Shown here: in pieces, positions 16,214 to 25,073 of the stretch
How positions within the stretch are numbered: position 1 is the first letter of the stretch
How the letters are laid out: each line of letters opens with the position of its first letter
NCBI GenBank assembly: GCA_900318585.1
Contig: ONKY01000076.1
Coordinates: forward strand, 1 to 64,000
Origin: an uncultured Prevotellaceae bacterium
Lineage (GTDB): Bacteria > Bacteroidota > Bacteroidia > Bacteroidales > Bacteroidaceae
Length of the DNA: 64,000 nt
Direction: 5' to 3'
Position numbers and translations under genes: made by a program
Notes under the pieces: model-generated
Database searches by the model: none
What the model was told of the DNA's origin: nothing
The model's input: only the letters and a program-made list of their open reading frames with translations

Positions 16214-17791
16214 TTACCTTCTGGCGGGAGCACCGGGTCTGCCAGCACCACCAGCACCACCAGGGCCACCGTAGCCGCCGGGGAAGCCGCCGAAGCCCTG
16301 CTGAGGAGCTATCTCCGGCTCGCCGAAAACGGATGCCTCAGTATCCTTATCGTTCAGCTTGAACACCATGAACTTCGGGTTCTTCTCCGTGCAGGGAGCC
16401 CAAGCGCCGCCCTTCGGGCCGTTGGGGTCGCTATATTTGACGAAGTTGGTCCATGCGGTGAGCATCTTCTCGCTCAGGTCCCAGTCGCCCTTGGTCCAAG
16501 GACGCCAGCAGTGCTTCAAGGACTTGAAGACAAACCAGAGGTCACTGGAGTGAAATGCACCACGCAGACGCTGGGTGACCTCGGGATGGCTGCCATCGTC
16601 GGGCAACGGACGGGCGAACTCGTATGCCCAGGCCTTGCCGCCCTTCTGAGCGCGAACCTTACAGAACTCGGCAATGTTGGGAGACATGTTGCCCATGTCG
16701 TTGAGGGTGAAGCCAATCATATAGGGGACGTCGGCCAGTGTGCCCTCGCGGGTTGCATCGTCGAAGCTCTTGACGCTGACATAACCGTCGATCATCGGCA
16801 TGAAGCCCATACCCATACGCATCATACCCATCATGCCGCCACCCTGTGGAGCGGGGTTGTTCACCTGCTGATAGATGGTTGGCAATGCAAAGACGGTCTC
16901 TGTGCTGGCCTGACGCATCTTCTGCAGGTCGGTCATTCCTGCCCAGTCGAACATCTTCTTGGCATTGTTGGCTGCATCCTCGATGGAACCGCCGCTATAA
17001 CGGCCACCCATCATACCTCCTCCGTTAGGATTGGGGATGCTGAGACCCTGGGCACTCATGATGACAGCCTTGTGGAACAGGCCACGAGCCAGAGGTGACT
17101 CGCAGAGGGTGCGCACGCTGCCGCCACCAGCACTCTGTCCGAAGATCGTCACGTTGTTGGGGTCGCCACCAAACTGAGAGATGTTCTTCTTGATCCACTT
17201 CAGGGCCTCAATCTGGTCAAGGATGCCATAGTTGCCGGAAACCTTGTTGGGGCTCTCCTCTGCCAAAGCGGGGTGACAGAGGAATCCGAAGATGCCAAGA
17301 CGGTAGTTGATGGAGACGAGCACCACGTCCTTGGCTCCCCATTCCTGTCCGTCGAACTCAGGTTCGGAGCCGAAGCCTTCGCGATAGCCGCCACCGTGGA
17401 TCCACAGGGCCACTGGCAGCTTCTTGCCTACCTGACCTGGTGCCTTCGTCCATACGTTCAGATACAGGCAGTCCTCGCTGAAGGCTGCCTCCTTGCCATA
17501 GCCCCACTCGGTGTAATAACCACCGGTGTACTGGATGGCCTGATAGCTGGGACGGCCGAAGGTGTCGCAGATTTTCACTCCCTTCCAGGGCACTACGGGC
17601 TGAGGGGCCTTCCAGCGGTTCTCACGGATGGGAGGTGCAGCATAGGGGATGCCGCGATATACATAAACATCAGGATGATCGTCGGCCAAGACTCCTTGTA
17701 CCTGACCACCTTCGATAGTTAATACGGGGTTCTCTGCAGCTTGTGCAGACACTGCTACCATGAGCAGGAGCGGTAATAATAGTTTTTTCAT
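16214..17791 (-). CDS. Secreted type-B carboxylesterase
   Basis: 525 residues with a signal peptide (MKKLLLPLLLMVAVSAQAAE). The alpha/beta-hydrolase is of the carboxylesterase B / para-nitrobenzyl esterase family: RGIPYAAPP, SEDCLYLNVWTKA, oxyanion loop WIHGGGYREG, nucleophile elbow FGQSAGGGS, and histidine region RGAFHSSDLWFVF. The acidic triad member appears as TLNDMGN where the family more often has a glutamate. Two Gly/Met-rich insertions (GGGMMGGRYSGG; GGGMMGMMRMGMGFMPM) and a Gly/Pro-rich tail are unusual. Related Bacteroidota enzymes de-esterify plant or xenobiotic esters in the periplasm; the substrate is unknown. Confidence 0.9.
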   Translation of the reverse strand: MKKLLLPLLLMVAVSAQAAENPVLTIEGGQVQGVLADDHPDVYVYRGIPYAAPPIRENRWKAPQPVVPWKGVKICDTFGRPSYQAIQYTGGYYTEWGYGKEAAFSEDCLYLNVWTKAPGQVGKKLPVALWIHGGGYREGFGSEPEFDGQEWGAKDVVLVSINYRLGIFGFLCHPALAEESPNKVSGNYGILDQIEALKWIKKNISQFGGDPNNVTIFGQSAGGGSVRTLCESPLARGLFHKAVIMSAQGLSIPNPNGGGMMGGRYSGGSIEDAANNAKKMFDWAGMTDLQKMRQASTETVFALPTIYQQVNNPAPQGGGMMGMMRMGMGFMPMIDGYVSVKSFDDATREGTLADVPYMIGFTLNDMGNMSPNIAEFCKVRAQKGGKAWAYEFARPLPDDGSHPEVTQRLRGAFHSSDLWFVFKSLKHCWRPWTKGDWDLSEKMLTAWTNFVKYSDPNGPKGGAWAPCTEKNPKFMVFKLNDKDTEASVFGEPEIAPQQGFGGFPGGYGGPGGAGGAGRPGAPARR

Positions 17792-17836
17792 AATAAGTTG
17801 TTGTAGGATAAAGTTTAGGTAAAATAAAAAAGTATG

Positions 17837-18868
17837 TTAGATTCTTAGGTGTCTGGACAGCTGGTTGCGCAGTTGCTGCGTCTGTCGGTCGTCGATGGGG
17901 GGAAGGGGTAGGAAGCCCTCTTCCTGTAACAGCTGTTCCTGCAAGATCTGAAGCAGGCGCTGGAAGTAGCGGGTTAGGTGTTTGTCGGCCAGTGCTTCTT
18001 CGATGAGCTCGTCGTCAGCATCAGGGCGGCGAAGGGCCTGCGCCATGGCAACGACATGGTGCATGGTGAGCCGGTCTCGGTGAGCTTCCTCTGCTATTCC
18101 AACGACGTCGGTGGCACTGACCGACGGCTGGCGGTAGGCCTCTGGGAAATAGGCGGGTATCTGCGTGGTGTCAAGGTTAGGCTGATGGATTCCCATCACT
18201 CGTATGCCCCGGTCAAGGTGTTCACGGATATTCTCGTGGTCGGCATAAAGCAAGAGGCGGCGCATCTCAAGAGGTGAAAGGCTGGGCAAGGGGGAGTCGA
18301 GGGGCTCCATCCAGCGCCGGTCGCCGGTAATCCCTGCCTTGAGGAGCACCCCCATGAGCTGAAGGGTGTCGTCGGTCATGTGCTCCACTGTGTTGGAGTC
18401 CATCACTTTCTGATAGACGGCTTCCGTCTGACGCGTCATGGCCTCTGGGGTGAAGGTGTTGGTGATGACCGCATTGCCGATGGTCTCTATGCGTGGGTTC
18501 CAGGATAGCTGTCGGAGCGCCTCTGCCTCCATCTTGCTATGGGCGATAAGGGTATAGGCCTGAGCGACGAGCCGTTTCTGCCAGAGCAGGATCTTGGCTG
18601 TCTTTTCCGTCATCCGCTGCTGGCTGATGATCCACGGCTCTAAGTGACCGTGGGGCGAGAGGACGATACGTGCGCCCTGACGGCGCAGACGTAAGGCCTG
18701 ACGGACGATGCTGCGGTTCCAGCATCCGTGAACGTGAACGATTGAATGTTCCTGCTCCGCTAAGTGCTCCTCCGAGCCGGGCAAGTCAAGAGCGTGCGCC
18801 TCCAGCATTGCCACGTGCTGGGCAATGAGCCGATCCTGTCTGTCGTATAGGTGCACTACGTTCATCAT
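17837..18868 (-). CDS. Glycosyltransferase-like protein, GT4-type N-terminal half only
   Basis: 343 residues from ATG 18868 (MNVVHLYDRQ); an ATG 6 nt upstream is also possible. Residues about 40-150 resemble the acceptor half of GT-B family 4 enzymes (HSIVHVHGCWNRSIVRQALR, SPHGHLEPWIISQQRMTEK, AHSKMEAEAL, IETIGNAV). After that no donor-binding Rossmann domain with the E-x7-E motif is visible; the rest is an acidic helical region. It may be a degenerate or non-catalytic partner of the GT2 encoded just upstream. Confidence 0.6.
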   Translation of the reverse strand: MMNVVHLYDRQDRLIAQHVAMLEAHALDLPGSEEHLAEQEHSIVHVHGCWNRSIVRQALRLRRQGARIVLSPHGHLEPWIISQQRMTEKTAKILLWQKRLVAQAYTLIAHSKMEAEALRQLSWNPRIETIGNAVITNTFTPEAMTRQTEAVYQKVMDSNTVEHMTDDTLQLMGVLLKAGITGDRRWMEPLDSPLPSLSPLEMRRLLLYADHENIREHLDRGIRVMGIHQPNLDTTQIPAYFPEAYRQPSVSATDVVGIAEEAHRDRLTMHHVVAMAQALRRPDADDELIEEALADKHLTRYFQRLLQILQEQLLQEEGFLPLPPIDDRQTQQLRNQLSRHLRI

Positions 18869-18877
18869 GCTCAATGG

Positions 18878-19504
18878 TCAATGAAACATATTGTAGAGAA
18901 GTGTACGCAGGCGACAGGCCATCAGCCGGCCGCCTCGGAGGTCAAGTTCGTAGAATCGGAGAAGGTCATGCCCCCTGTTGGCGCTGACGACTGTAAAGTC
19001 ATACTTCCCCCGCAGGTAGCGCAAGAGGCTGCCCCGATGTCCGTTGGCCTTGCGTCGTTCGGTCTTGCTGACGATGTCGCGTGAAAGTCCGATGTCGTCG
19101 AAAAGCTGCAGGCGCGTGTCGCCATTGTTCTTATAGTAGCCCAGTATCATGGCTTGGCTGCTTGTGGCATATTCCGCCAGTTCACTAAGCCATGTCTTGG
19201 CAGGGCTGTGCCGGATGTCGGCAAATATAATCCATTCATTCTTAGCCGCTTTAACGCCGAGCGTCAAAGCCATCCTGTAACGGCTGACGCGGCGGTTGGG
19301 TCGTGGCAGGAAGGTGGTGTAAAGATGTGCGTGAGTAGCCTTGAAGCGTGTGAGCACATCGTCTGTTTCATCTGTTGAGGATTCGTCCACGATGATCACT
19401 TCATAGCCTGGTTCATATTCCTGAGTCAGGTAGGCGGGCAAGTTCTCTTCCAACTCGTGGGCATTGTCGAAGACAGTTATGACCACAGAGAATCGTGGAT
19501 GCAT
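18878..19504 (-). CDS. Family 2 glycosyltransferase, short form
   Basis: 208 residues from the ATG at 19504 (MHPRFSVVITVFDNAHELEE); an ATG at 19516 lies inside a degenerate repeat and is less likely. GT-A fold: FSVVITVFDN, YEVIIVDESSTDETDDVL, KAAKNEWIIFADIRHSP (the place of the DxD motif, here A-D-I). The protein stops shortly after the catalytic core and has no membrane segment. It lies between lysA and the GT4-like gene; the acceptor is unknown. Confidence 0.72.
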   Translation of the reverse strand: MHPRFSVVITVFDNAHELEENLPAYLTQEYEPGYEVIIVDESSTDETDDVLTRFKATHAHLYTTFLPRPNRRVSRYRMALTLGVKAAKNEWIIFADIRHSPAKTWLSELAEYATSSQAMILGYYKNNGDTRLQLFDDIGLSRDIVSKTERRKANGHRGSLLRYLRGKYDFTVVSANRGHDLLRFYELDLRGGRLMACRLRTLLYNMFH

Positions 19505-19563
19505 TTTGTCACTCATCACTTATCATTTTTCTCTTCAGTCATCACTCAACACTCATCGCTCAT
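19505..19563. repeat. Short degenerate repeat joining lysA and the GT2 gene
   Basis: ACTCATCACTTATCA and ATCACTCAACACTCATC type units. In gene orientation they read as GATGAGTGTTGAGTGATGA with repeated TGA and ATG. They supply the lysA stop (19548-19546) and its last few codons. Confidence 0.7.
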
Positions 19564-20703
19564 ATAGCCTTGCGGCAGGCGGCGGCAGTTATACTGCGAG
19601 GCCATGATCTCGCCGTAAGCTCCTGCGGAGCGGATGGCGAGCAGGTCTCCCCGGCGGGTGGCGTTCAGGTCGATGTGCTTGGCGAAAACGTCGGTGGATT
19701 CGCAGATAGGCCCCACCACGTCGTAAGTGTCAGCAGGCAGGTCGCTCGACAGGTTTTCTATCTTGTGGTATGCCTGATAGAGCGCGGGACGGATGAGGTC
19801 AGGGAAACCGGCATCGACGATGGCGAACTTCTTCACTGCGCCTTGCTTAATATATAATGTACGGGTGATGAGGCTGCCACACTGGGCTACAACTGCACGG
19901 CCGAGCTCGAAGTGGAGTGTCTGGCCGGGGCGCAGGCGCAGCTGGCGGGCGTAGGTGCTGAAGTAGGCTTTGAAGTCGGGTAGGGGAACACGGTTGGGGT
20001 GCTGGTAGTCAACGCCAAGTCCGCCGCCAACGTTGATATGCTCAACGGTAATGCGGTGACGCTCCAACTCATCCTGCAAGTCGTTGACGCGGTTGCAGAG
20101 TGCCTGGAAGTCGCCCATGTCGAGTATCTGCGAGCCAATGTGGAAGTGGAGCCCAACGAACTTCACGTTCTTCAGCGTGGCGGCTTTCTCAATGACGGTC
20201 AGCATGTCGCTCATGGCAATGCCAAACTTGTTCTCGGCCAAGCCGGTAGTGATGTTGGCATGGGTGTGGGCGCCTACATTGGGGTTCAGGCGGAAGGCTA
20301 CACGTGCTATCTTTCCCTTGGCTTCTGCCAGCTCATTGATGACCTCCAGCTCAGGGATGCTCTCAACGTTGAAGCAGAAGATGTTGTGGTCTAAGCCGAG
20401 GTTGATTTCCCAGTCGCTCTTGCCTACGCCGGCGTAGACAATCTTCGAGCTGGGGAAGCCTGCCCGCACACTGGCCTCTATCTCGCCGCCGCTGACGCAG
20501 TCGGCTCCCAAGCCTGCCTCGCGGATATATCGCAGCACCTTGGGGTTGGCATTGGCCTTGACAGCATAGTGGACGACGAAGTTGTTGTAGCGCCCTGCTT
20601 CGGCGTTGATGGTCTGCAGCGTCTTGCGCAGCAGCTCAGTGTCGTAGTAGTAGAAGGGTGTCTGAATCTTTTCCAGCTTCTCTACGGGGAATATACCTTT
20701 CAT
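19546..20703 (-). CDS. lysA: Diaminopimelate decarboxylase LysA
   Basis: 385 residues. Decarboxylates meso-diaminopimelate to L-lysine. The PLP lysine is in VHYAVKANANPKVLRYI; substrate-binding motifs FHIGSQI, GGGLGVDY and GPICESTDVFAKHI, and the dimer-side tyrosine in RSAGAYGEIMAS, are all present. It follows lysC by 21 nt, so first and last steps of lysine synthesis are encoded together. The C terminus (YMSDEC) is encoded by repeat-like DNA. Confidence 0.96.
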   Translation of the reverse strand: MKGIFPVEKLEKIQTPFYYYDTELLRKTLQTINAEAGRYNNFVVHYAVKANANPKVLRYIREAGLGADCVSGGEIEASVRAGFPSSKIVYAGVGKSDWEINLGLDHNIFCFNVESIPELEVINELAEAKGKIARVAFRLNPNVGAHTHANITTGLAENKFGIAMSDMLTVIEKAATLKNVKFVGLHFHIGSQILDMGDFQALCNRVNDLQDELERHRITVEHINVGGGLGVDYQHPNRVPLPDFKAYFSTYARQLRLRPGQTLHFELGRAVVAQCGSLITRTLYIKQGAVKKFAIVDAGFPDLIRPALYQAYHKIENLSSDLPADTYDVVGPICESTDVFAKHIDLNATRRGDLLAIRSAGAYGEIMASQYNCRRLPQGYMSDEC

Positions 20704-20724
20704 GTCTGTGTTGGTGTTTGTCAG

Positions 20725-22041
20725 TTAATTGAACAGCTGACTGCTCAGGCTCTGGAGCGCGCGTTTCTTGTCCTCATCGCGAATGAGGAATGAGATGTTG
20801 TAGTTGGAGCCACCGTATGAGATCATGCGCACGGGAATGTTCTTCATGGCATCAAGCACACGGGTCTCAAAGCCGATGTTAGACCAGTCGAGGTCGCCGA
20901 CAACACAGATGACGCACATGCCCGTGTCGACGGTCACAGTACCGTATTTCTTCAGCTCGTCCACAATCTCGCCGAGGTGGGCAGAATTGTCGATGGACAT
21001 ACTGACACCTACCTCAGAGGTGCAGACCATGTCGATGGGCGTCTGATAAGACTCGAAAATCTCAAACACCTTGCGAAGGAAGCCCGTGGCGAGCAACATT
21101 CGGCTGGACTTGATCTTGATGGCAATGATGTTGTCCTTGGCTGCGACGGCCTTGATCTTGCCATATTCCGTCTGATTGGAAATGGTGGTGCCTTCGGCGT
21201 CAGGATCCATGGTGTTCAGCAGTCGCACGGGGATGCCGGCATACTTGGCGGGCTGTACGCAAGTGGGGTGGAGGATCTTCGCACCGAAGTAGGCCAGCTC
21301 GGCAGCTTCCTCAAAATGCAGCTGGTGGACAGGCTGGGTCTTGTCAACGATGCGCGGGTCGTTGTTGTGCATACCGTCGATGTCTGTCCAAATCTGTATC
21401 TCCTCTGCACCGAGGGCTGCGCCGACGAGGGAAGCAGTGTAGTCGCTGCCGCCTCGCTGCAGGTTGTCTACCTCTCCGTAGGCATTGCGGCAGATGAAAC
21501 CCTGGGTGATGTAAACCTGCTGGCCCTCGTTCTCGGCCATCTTGGCCGTCAGTTTCTCCTTGATGTAGACGGGGTCGGGTTCGGCGTTCTTGTCGGTACG
21601 CATGAAGTCAAGTGCATTGAGCAGTGCTACGTTGATGCCTTGCTCCTTCATGTAGTTAGCCACCATGTTGGTGGACATCATCTCGCCCTGAGCCACGATG
21701 GCCTTCTCCTCGAACGAGGTAAAGATTTCCTTGGTGAACGAGCGCAGGTAGTTGAACTCATCCTTGAGGAAGTCACGCGTGGTAGCCTTCATCTCGTCGG
21801 TGGAAAAGAGCTCCTCAATGTGCTTCATGTACTTGGCCTCTAAGCGGTTGATGACTTCGTTGGCTCCGTCAGGGTTCTTCTTGTATAGGTAATCGGAGAT
21901 TTCCACTAACAAGTTGGTGGTGCCCGACATGGCGGAGAGCACTACGAATACAGGCTCGCCAGACTTGGTGACGAGCGTTGTCACTTCCTTCATTCTCTGG
22001 GGCGTACCTACTGAGGTGCCGCCGAATTTCATTACTTTCAT
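20725..22041 (-). CDS. lysC: Aspartate kinase LysC
   Basis: 438 residues from the ATG at 22041 (MKVMKFGGTSVGTPQRM); an earlier ATG at 22068 overlaps the ATPase gene and adds residues not typical of the family. N-terminal kinase domain with KFGGTSVG, GGSDYTASLVGAALGAEEIQIWTDIDG and DPRIV; C-terminal tandem ACT domains (AIKIKSSRMLLATGFLRKVF; VCVVGDLDW), the usual seat of lysine or threonine feedback. It is monofunctional, with no homoserine dehydrogenase part. Confidence 0.95.
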   Translation of the reverse strand: MKVMKFGGTSVGTPQRMKEVTTLVTKSGEPVFVVLSAMSGTTNLLVEISDYLYKKNPDGANEVINRLEAKYMKHIEELFSTDEMKATTRDFLKDEFNYLRSFTKEIFTSFEEKAIVAQGEMMSTNMVANYMKEQGINVALLNALDFMRTDKNAEPDPVYIKEKLTAKMAENEGQQVYITQGFICRNAYGEVDNLQRGGSDYTASLVGAALGAEEIQIWTDIDGMHNNDPRIVDKTQPVHQLHFEEAAELAYFGAKILHPTCVQPAKYAGIPVRLLNTMDPDAEGTTISNQTEYGKIKAVAAKDNIIAIKIKSSRMLLATGFLRKVFEIFESYQTPIDMVCTSEVGVSMSIDNSAHLGEIVDELKKYGTVTVDTGMCVICVVGDLDWSNIGFETRVLDAMKNIPVRMISYGGSNYNISFLIRDEDKKRALQSLSSQLFN

Positions 22042-22057
22042 AAGTGCTTGTATTTTT

Positions 22058-22762
22058 TTAGTTTCCAATTTCTTCTATCTTGTTGAAGTCGCCTGTCACC
22101 TCCTCTATCTCGCTACCCTCGCAGCGGTAGACGGAGCCTGGGTAACGGTCGAGCAGAGGAATGTTGTGAGTAGACATGACAACGGCTGTCCCCTGCTGGG
22201 AGATTTCTCGCAACAACTGAATGATGCTGTCGGCCGTCTCTGGGTCAAGATTGCCTGTCGGCTCATCGGCAATAATGATTCTCGGACTATTCAGGATGGC
22301 GCGTGCGATAGCGATGCGCTGCTGCTCGCCGCCCGACAGCTCGTGTGGCATTCGGTCTTTCTTGGAGCCCATGTCTACTGCTTCCAGCACCTCGTCAATG
22401 CGTTTGTTGATATCGTCTTTGTCCTTCCATCCCGTTGCTTTCAGAACGAAACGTAGGTTCTGGTACACACTGCGGTCGGAAAGTAACTGGAAGTCTTGGA
22501 AGATAATGCCCATTTGCTTACGCAGTTCAGGAACTTGCTTGCGCTTGAGTGTCAGCAAGTCCTGTTCGAGCACAATAGCCGTGTCAGCCTCGTCAACGTC
22601 CAATTCACAATAGATGCTCTTCAGCAGCGAGCTCTTGCCCGAACCCACACGTCCGATGACATAGACGAACTCTCCTTCCTCAACATGGAAGTTGACTCCA
22701 CAGAGGGCTGTCTCGCCGTCCCTATGGTATACGTTTACATTCTTATAGTCTATCAGCATCAT
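22058..22762 (-). CDS. FtsE-like ABC transporter ATPase
   Basis: 234 residues. Walker A GRVGSGKSSLLKSIY, Q loop IIFQDFQLLSDRSVYQNL, signature LSGGEQQRIAIARAI, Walker B IIIADEPTGNLDPETAD, H loop MSTHN. The sequence is closest in look to FtsE, the ATPase that works with FtsX at the divisome, but no ftsX-like permease is in the window and it lies between hisIE and lysC. Two adjacent ATGs (22762 and 22759) could start it. Confidence 0.85.
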   Translation of the reverse strand: MMLIDYKNVNVYHRDGETALCGVNFHVEEGEFVYVIGRVGSGKSSLLKSIYCELDVDEADTAIVLEQDLLTLKRKQVPELRKQMGIIFQDFQLLSDRSVYQNLRFVLKATGWKDKDDINKRIDEVLEAVDMGSKKDRMPHELSGGEQQRIAIARAILNSPRIIIADEPTGNLDPETADSIIQLLREISQQGTAVVMSTHNIPLLDRYPGSVYRCEGSEIEEVTGDFNKIEEIGN

Positions 22763-22818
22763 TGTAATTTATTATTATATAATTGACAATTTGACAATTC
22801 TTTTGATAGGCCAATAGG

Positions 22819-23508
22819 TTATTCCATTGTACCTGCTGCCTTGGCTTCGCGGCGTTTCTTGTCCCAGTTGGGGTCGTGACGCTTCCGCAATTCGGCGGCT
22901 ATATCCTCTATGCGCAGCCCCTTGCTGGTGAGCAGTACGATGAGATGATAGATCATGTCACTGGCTTCATAAACCAGCTTTTCCTTTGTGCCGTTACATG
23001 CCTCGATGACAGCCTCCAGCGCTTCCTCACCCAACTTCTGAGCCATGCGGTTCACACCATCTTTAAAGAGCGAGGTGGTGTAGCTGCCCTCCGGCATCTC
23101 TTCGTGTCGGCGGTTAATGAAGTCTTGGAGCTCGGAGAGGAACAGCAGCGGGTTGTCATTCGGCAAGGGGGAACCTTGTTGTGCAGCATCAGGTTGTGCG
23201 GTGTTATCCTCGCCCCAGCAGGTGTCAGTGCCCGTGTGACAAGTTGGCCCGTTGGGTATGGCGCGGACGAGCAGCGTGTCGTTGTCACAGTCCACCTTCA
23301 CATCGACCAGGTGCAGGAAGTTTCCGCTGGTCTCTCCCTTCGTCCACAAACAGTTACGCGAACGACTCCAGAAGGTAACCTTCTTCGTGGTCAGCGTCTT
23401 GTCAAGCGCTTCCTGGTTCATATATCCTAACATCAGCACCTGTCTGGTGCGTGCATCCTGGATAATGGCGGGCACAAGGCCGACGCCCTTCTCAAAATCT
23501 ATTTTCAT
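22819..23508 (-). CDS. hisI: Bifunctional phosphoribosyl-AMP cyclohydrolase / phosphoribosyl-ATP pyrophosphatase HisIE
   Basis: 229 residues. The N-terminal HisI domain has ARTRQVLMLGYMN, TFWSRSRNCLWTKGETSGN, VDCDNDTLLV and CHTGTDTCW. A Pro/Gln-rich linker leads to the C-terminal HisE domain (MPEGSYTTSLFKDG, KLGEEALEAVIEA, EASDMIYHLIVLL). It catalyses steps 2 and 3 of histidine synthesis. The linker (TAQPDAAQQGSPLPNDN) is somewhat long. Confidence 0.96.
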   Translation of the reverse strand: MKIDFEKGVGLVPAIIQDARTRQVLMLGYMNQEALDKTLTTKKVTFWSRSRNCLWTKGETSGNFLHLVDVKVDCDNDTLLVRAIPNGPTCHTGTDTCWGEDNTAQPDAAQQGSPLPNDNPLLFLSELQDFINRRHEEMPEGSYTTSLFKDGVNRMAQKLGEEALEAVIEACNGTKEKLVYEASDMIYHLIVLLTSKGLRIEDIAAELRKRHDPNWDKKRREAKAAGTME

Positions 23509-23559
23509 CTCTTCAAAACTTTATTCTTTAACTACAACGCGGTCTCAGTTGTCGTTTCA

Positions 23560-24318
23560 TTATATTCTTACGTTTATTCCCTCAGAGCGAAGGTATTGCT
23601 TCAGCTCGGGGATGGGTATCTCGCCGAAGTGGAAGACACTGGCGGCAAGGGCGGCATCAGAGTGGCCCTCGATGAAGGTGTCGCGGAAATGCTCGCGCTT
23701 GCCTGCGCCGCCACTGGCAATAATGGGTATCGACAGGTTGTCGGCCAGCTTACGCAGGGCCTCGTTGGCATAGCCCTCCTTCACACCATCGTGGTTCATT
23801 GAGGTAAAAAGGATTTCGCCAGCACCACGCTCCTGAGCCTCGTGTGCCCACTCAAAGAGTCCCCTTTCTGTCCGTTCACGGCCTCCCTTCAGGTAGCAGT
23901 GCCAGCCATCCTCGTCTAAACGGGCGTCAATGGCGCAGACACAGACCTGCGAACCGAAGCGGCTGGTAATCTCGTCAATAAGTTCCGGCCGACGGATGGC
24001 AGCGCTATTGACGCTCACCTTGTCAGCACCGGCGTGTAACAGACGTTCTACGTCGGCCAACTCGTTGATACCGCCACCCACAGTGAAGGGGATGTTAATC
24101 TCGGCGGCCACGCGCGTTACCATTTCCGTAAACGTCTTGCGACCCTCGAAGCTCGCGGTGATATCAAGAAAACACAACTCGTCGGCCCCTTGCTCACTGT
24201 AGGCTTTCCCCAGTGCCACCGGGTCGCCTGCCGAGCGCAGGTTTACGAAGTTCGTGCCCTTGACGGTCTCACCGTCTTTCACGTCCAAGCAGGGTATGAT
24301 ACGTTTTGCTAATCCCAT
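23560..24318 (-). CDS. hisF: Imidazole glycerol phosphate synthase cyclase subunit HisF
   Basis: 252 residues. The (beta/alpha)8 barrel starts [14 protein letters not shown] with the catalytic aspartate, and has [22 protein letters not shown], the second aspartate near VCAIDAR and IIASGGAG. It works with HisH to form IGP and AICAR. It begins 3 nt after hisA. Confidence 0.97.
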   Translation of the reverse strand: MGLAKRIIPCLDVKDGETVKGTNFVNLRSAGDPVALGKAYSEQGADELCFLDITASFEGRKTFTEMVTRVAAEINIPFTVGGGINELADVERLLHAGADKVSVNSAAIRRPELIDEITSRFGSQVCVCAIDARLDEDGWHCYLKGGRERTERGLFEWAHEAQERGAGEILFTSMNHDGVKEGYANEALRKLADNLSIPIIASGGAGKREHFRDTFIEGHSDAALAASVFHFGEIPIPELKQYLRSEGINVRI

Positions 24319-24344
24319 GAATTATCCATTATCAATTATCAATT
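24319..24344. repeat. Short repeat joining hisA and hisF
   Basis: Two to three 8-nt units, ATTATCAATTATCAATTCAC in plus orientation; gene orientation reads TGATAATTGATAATGGATAA. The stop of hisA and the spacer before hisF are made of it. Confidence 0.75.
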
Positions 24345-25050
24345 CACGAAGGTCAATCCTCCCTTCGTAGATGGCTTTGCCGAAAACGACGGCAGGGATG
24401 CCGGCTGCATCGAGAGCCTCGATGTCCTCCTTTGAGGAAACACCGCCGCTGGCTATGAGGTGAAGAGTGGGGTAGGCCGCCATCACCTCCATATACAGTC
24501 TGGTAGCCGGGCCGCTGAGCGTACCGTCTTTTGAGATTTCGGTACAAAGCACGTTCCTGACTCCTGCGTCCACATATTTCTTGAGGAACGGCAGCAGGTC
24601 TTCCGTCGAGTCCTCCTTCCAGCCATTGATGCTGATTTTGCCATTACGCACGTCGGCACCGAGGATCATGCGGTCGGCACCGTATTTGTCGAGCCAGCCT
24701 AAGAACAAGTCAGGCTGGGTGACAGCTATTGATCCTACTGTCACCATTGAGGCACCTGCCTCGAATGCCTGCTCAATGTCCTCGTCAGTCTTGATGCCAC
24801 CGCCAAAGTCCACAATTAGGTTTGTCTCCATCGTTATACGACGGAGAACAAGGCTGTTCACTATGTGCTTCGACTTCGCACCGTCAAGGTCTACCACGTG
24901 CAGCCTCTTAAAGCCCAGCAGCTCGAACTCCTTGGCCACCTCGGCGGGAGAGTCCCTGTAAACGGTCTTCTGGTCGTAGTCACCCTTGGTCAGACGTACG
25001 CACTGGCCGTCGATGATGTCTATGGCGGGTATCAGTTCAATTGAGTTCAT
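24322..25050 (-). CDS. hisA: ProFAR isomerase HisA
   Basis: 242 residues. IELIPAIDIIDGQCVRLTKGDY, LHVVDLDGAK, VDFGGGIKTDEDIEQAFEAG, MILGADVRNGKI and LIASGGVSSKEDIEAL are barrel motifs of HisA, with the N-terminal catalytic aspartate in AIDI. Isomerises ProFAR to PRFAR, the substrate of HisF/HisH. Confidence 0.97.
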   Translation of the reverse strand: MNSIELIPAIDIIDGQCVRLTKGDYDQKTVYRDSPAEVAKEFELLGFKRLHVVDLDGAKSKHIVNSLVLRRITMETNLIVDFGGGIKTDEDIEQAFEAGASMVTVGSIAVTQPDLFLGWLDKYGADRMILGADVRNGKISINGWKEDSTEDLLPFLKKYVDAGVRNVLCTEISKDGTLSGPATRLYMEVMAAYPTLHLIASGGVSSKEDIEALDAAGIPAVVFGKAIYEGRIDLRELIIDNG

Positions 25051-25073
25051 AGTTCACAGTTCAAAGTTCAAGG
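25048..25073. repeat. Short repeat joining hisH and hisA
   Basis: Gene orientation reads TTGAACTTTGAACTGTGAAC, then ATGAACTCA; the hisH stop and the hisA start are both copies of a TGAACT-type unit. Confidence 0.75.

Noticed and set aside
20977..21843. A 288-codon plus-strand frame inside lysC
   Set aside because: Antisense to a full aspartate kinase; rich in Val/Gly/Leu from reversed codons, with no start context or domain.
22042..22057. A lysine riboswitch before lysC
   Set aside because: The gap from the ATPase gene is 16 nt, so no aptamer can fit.
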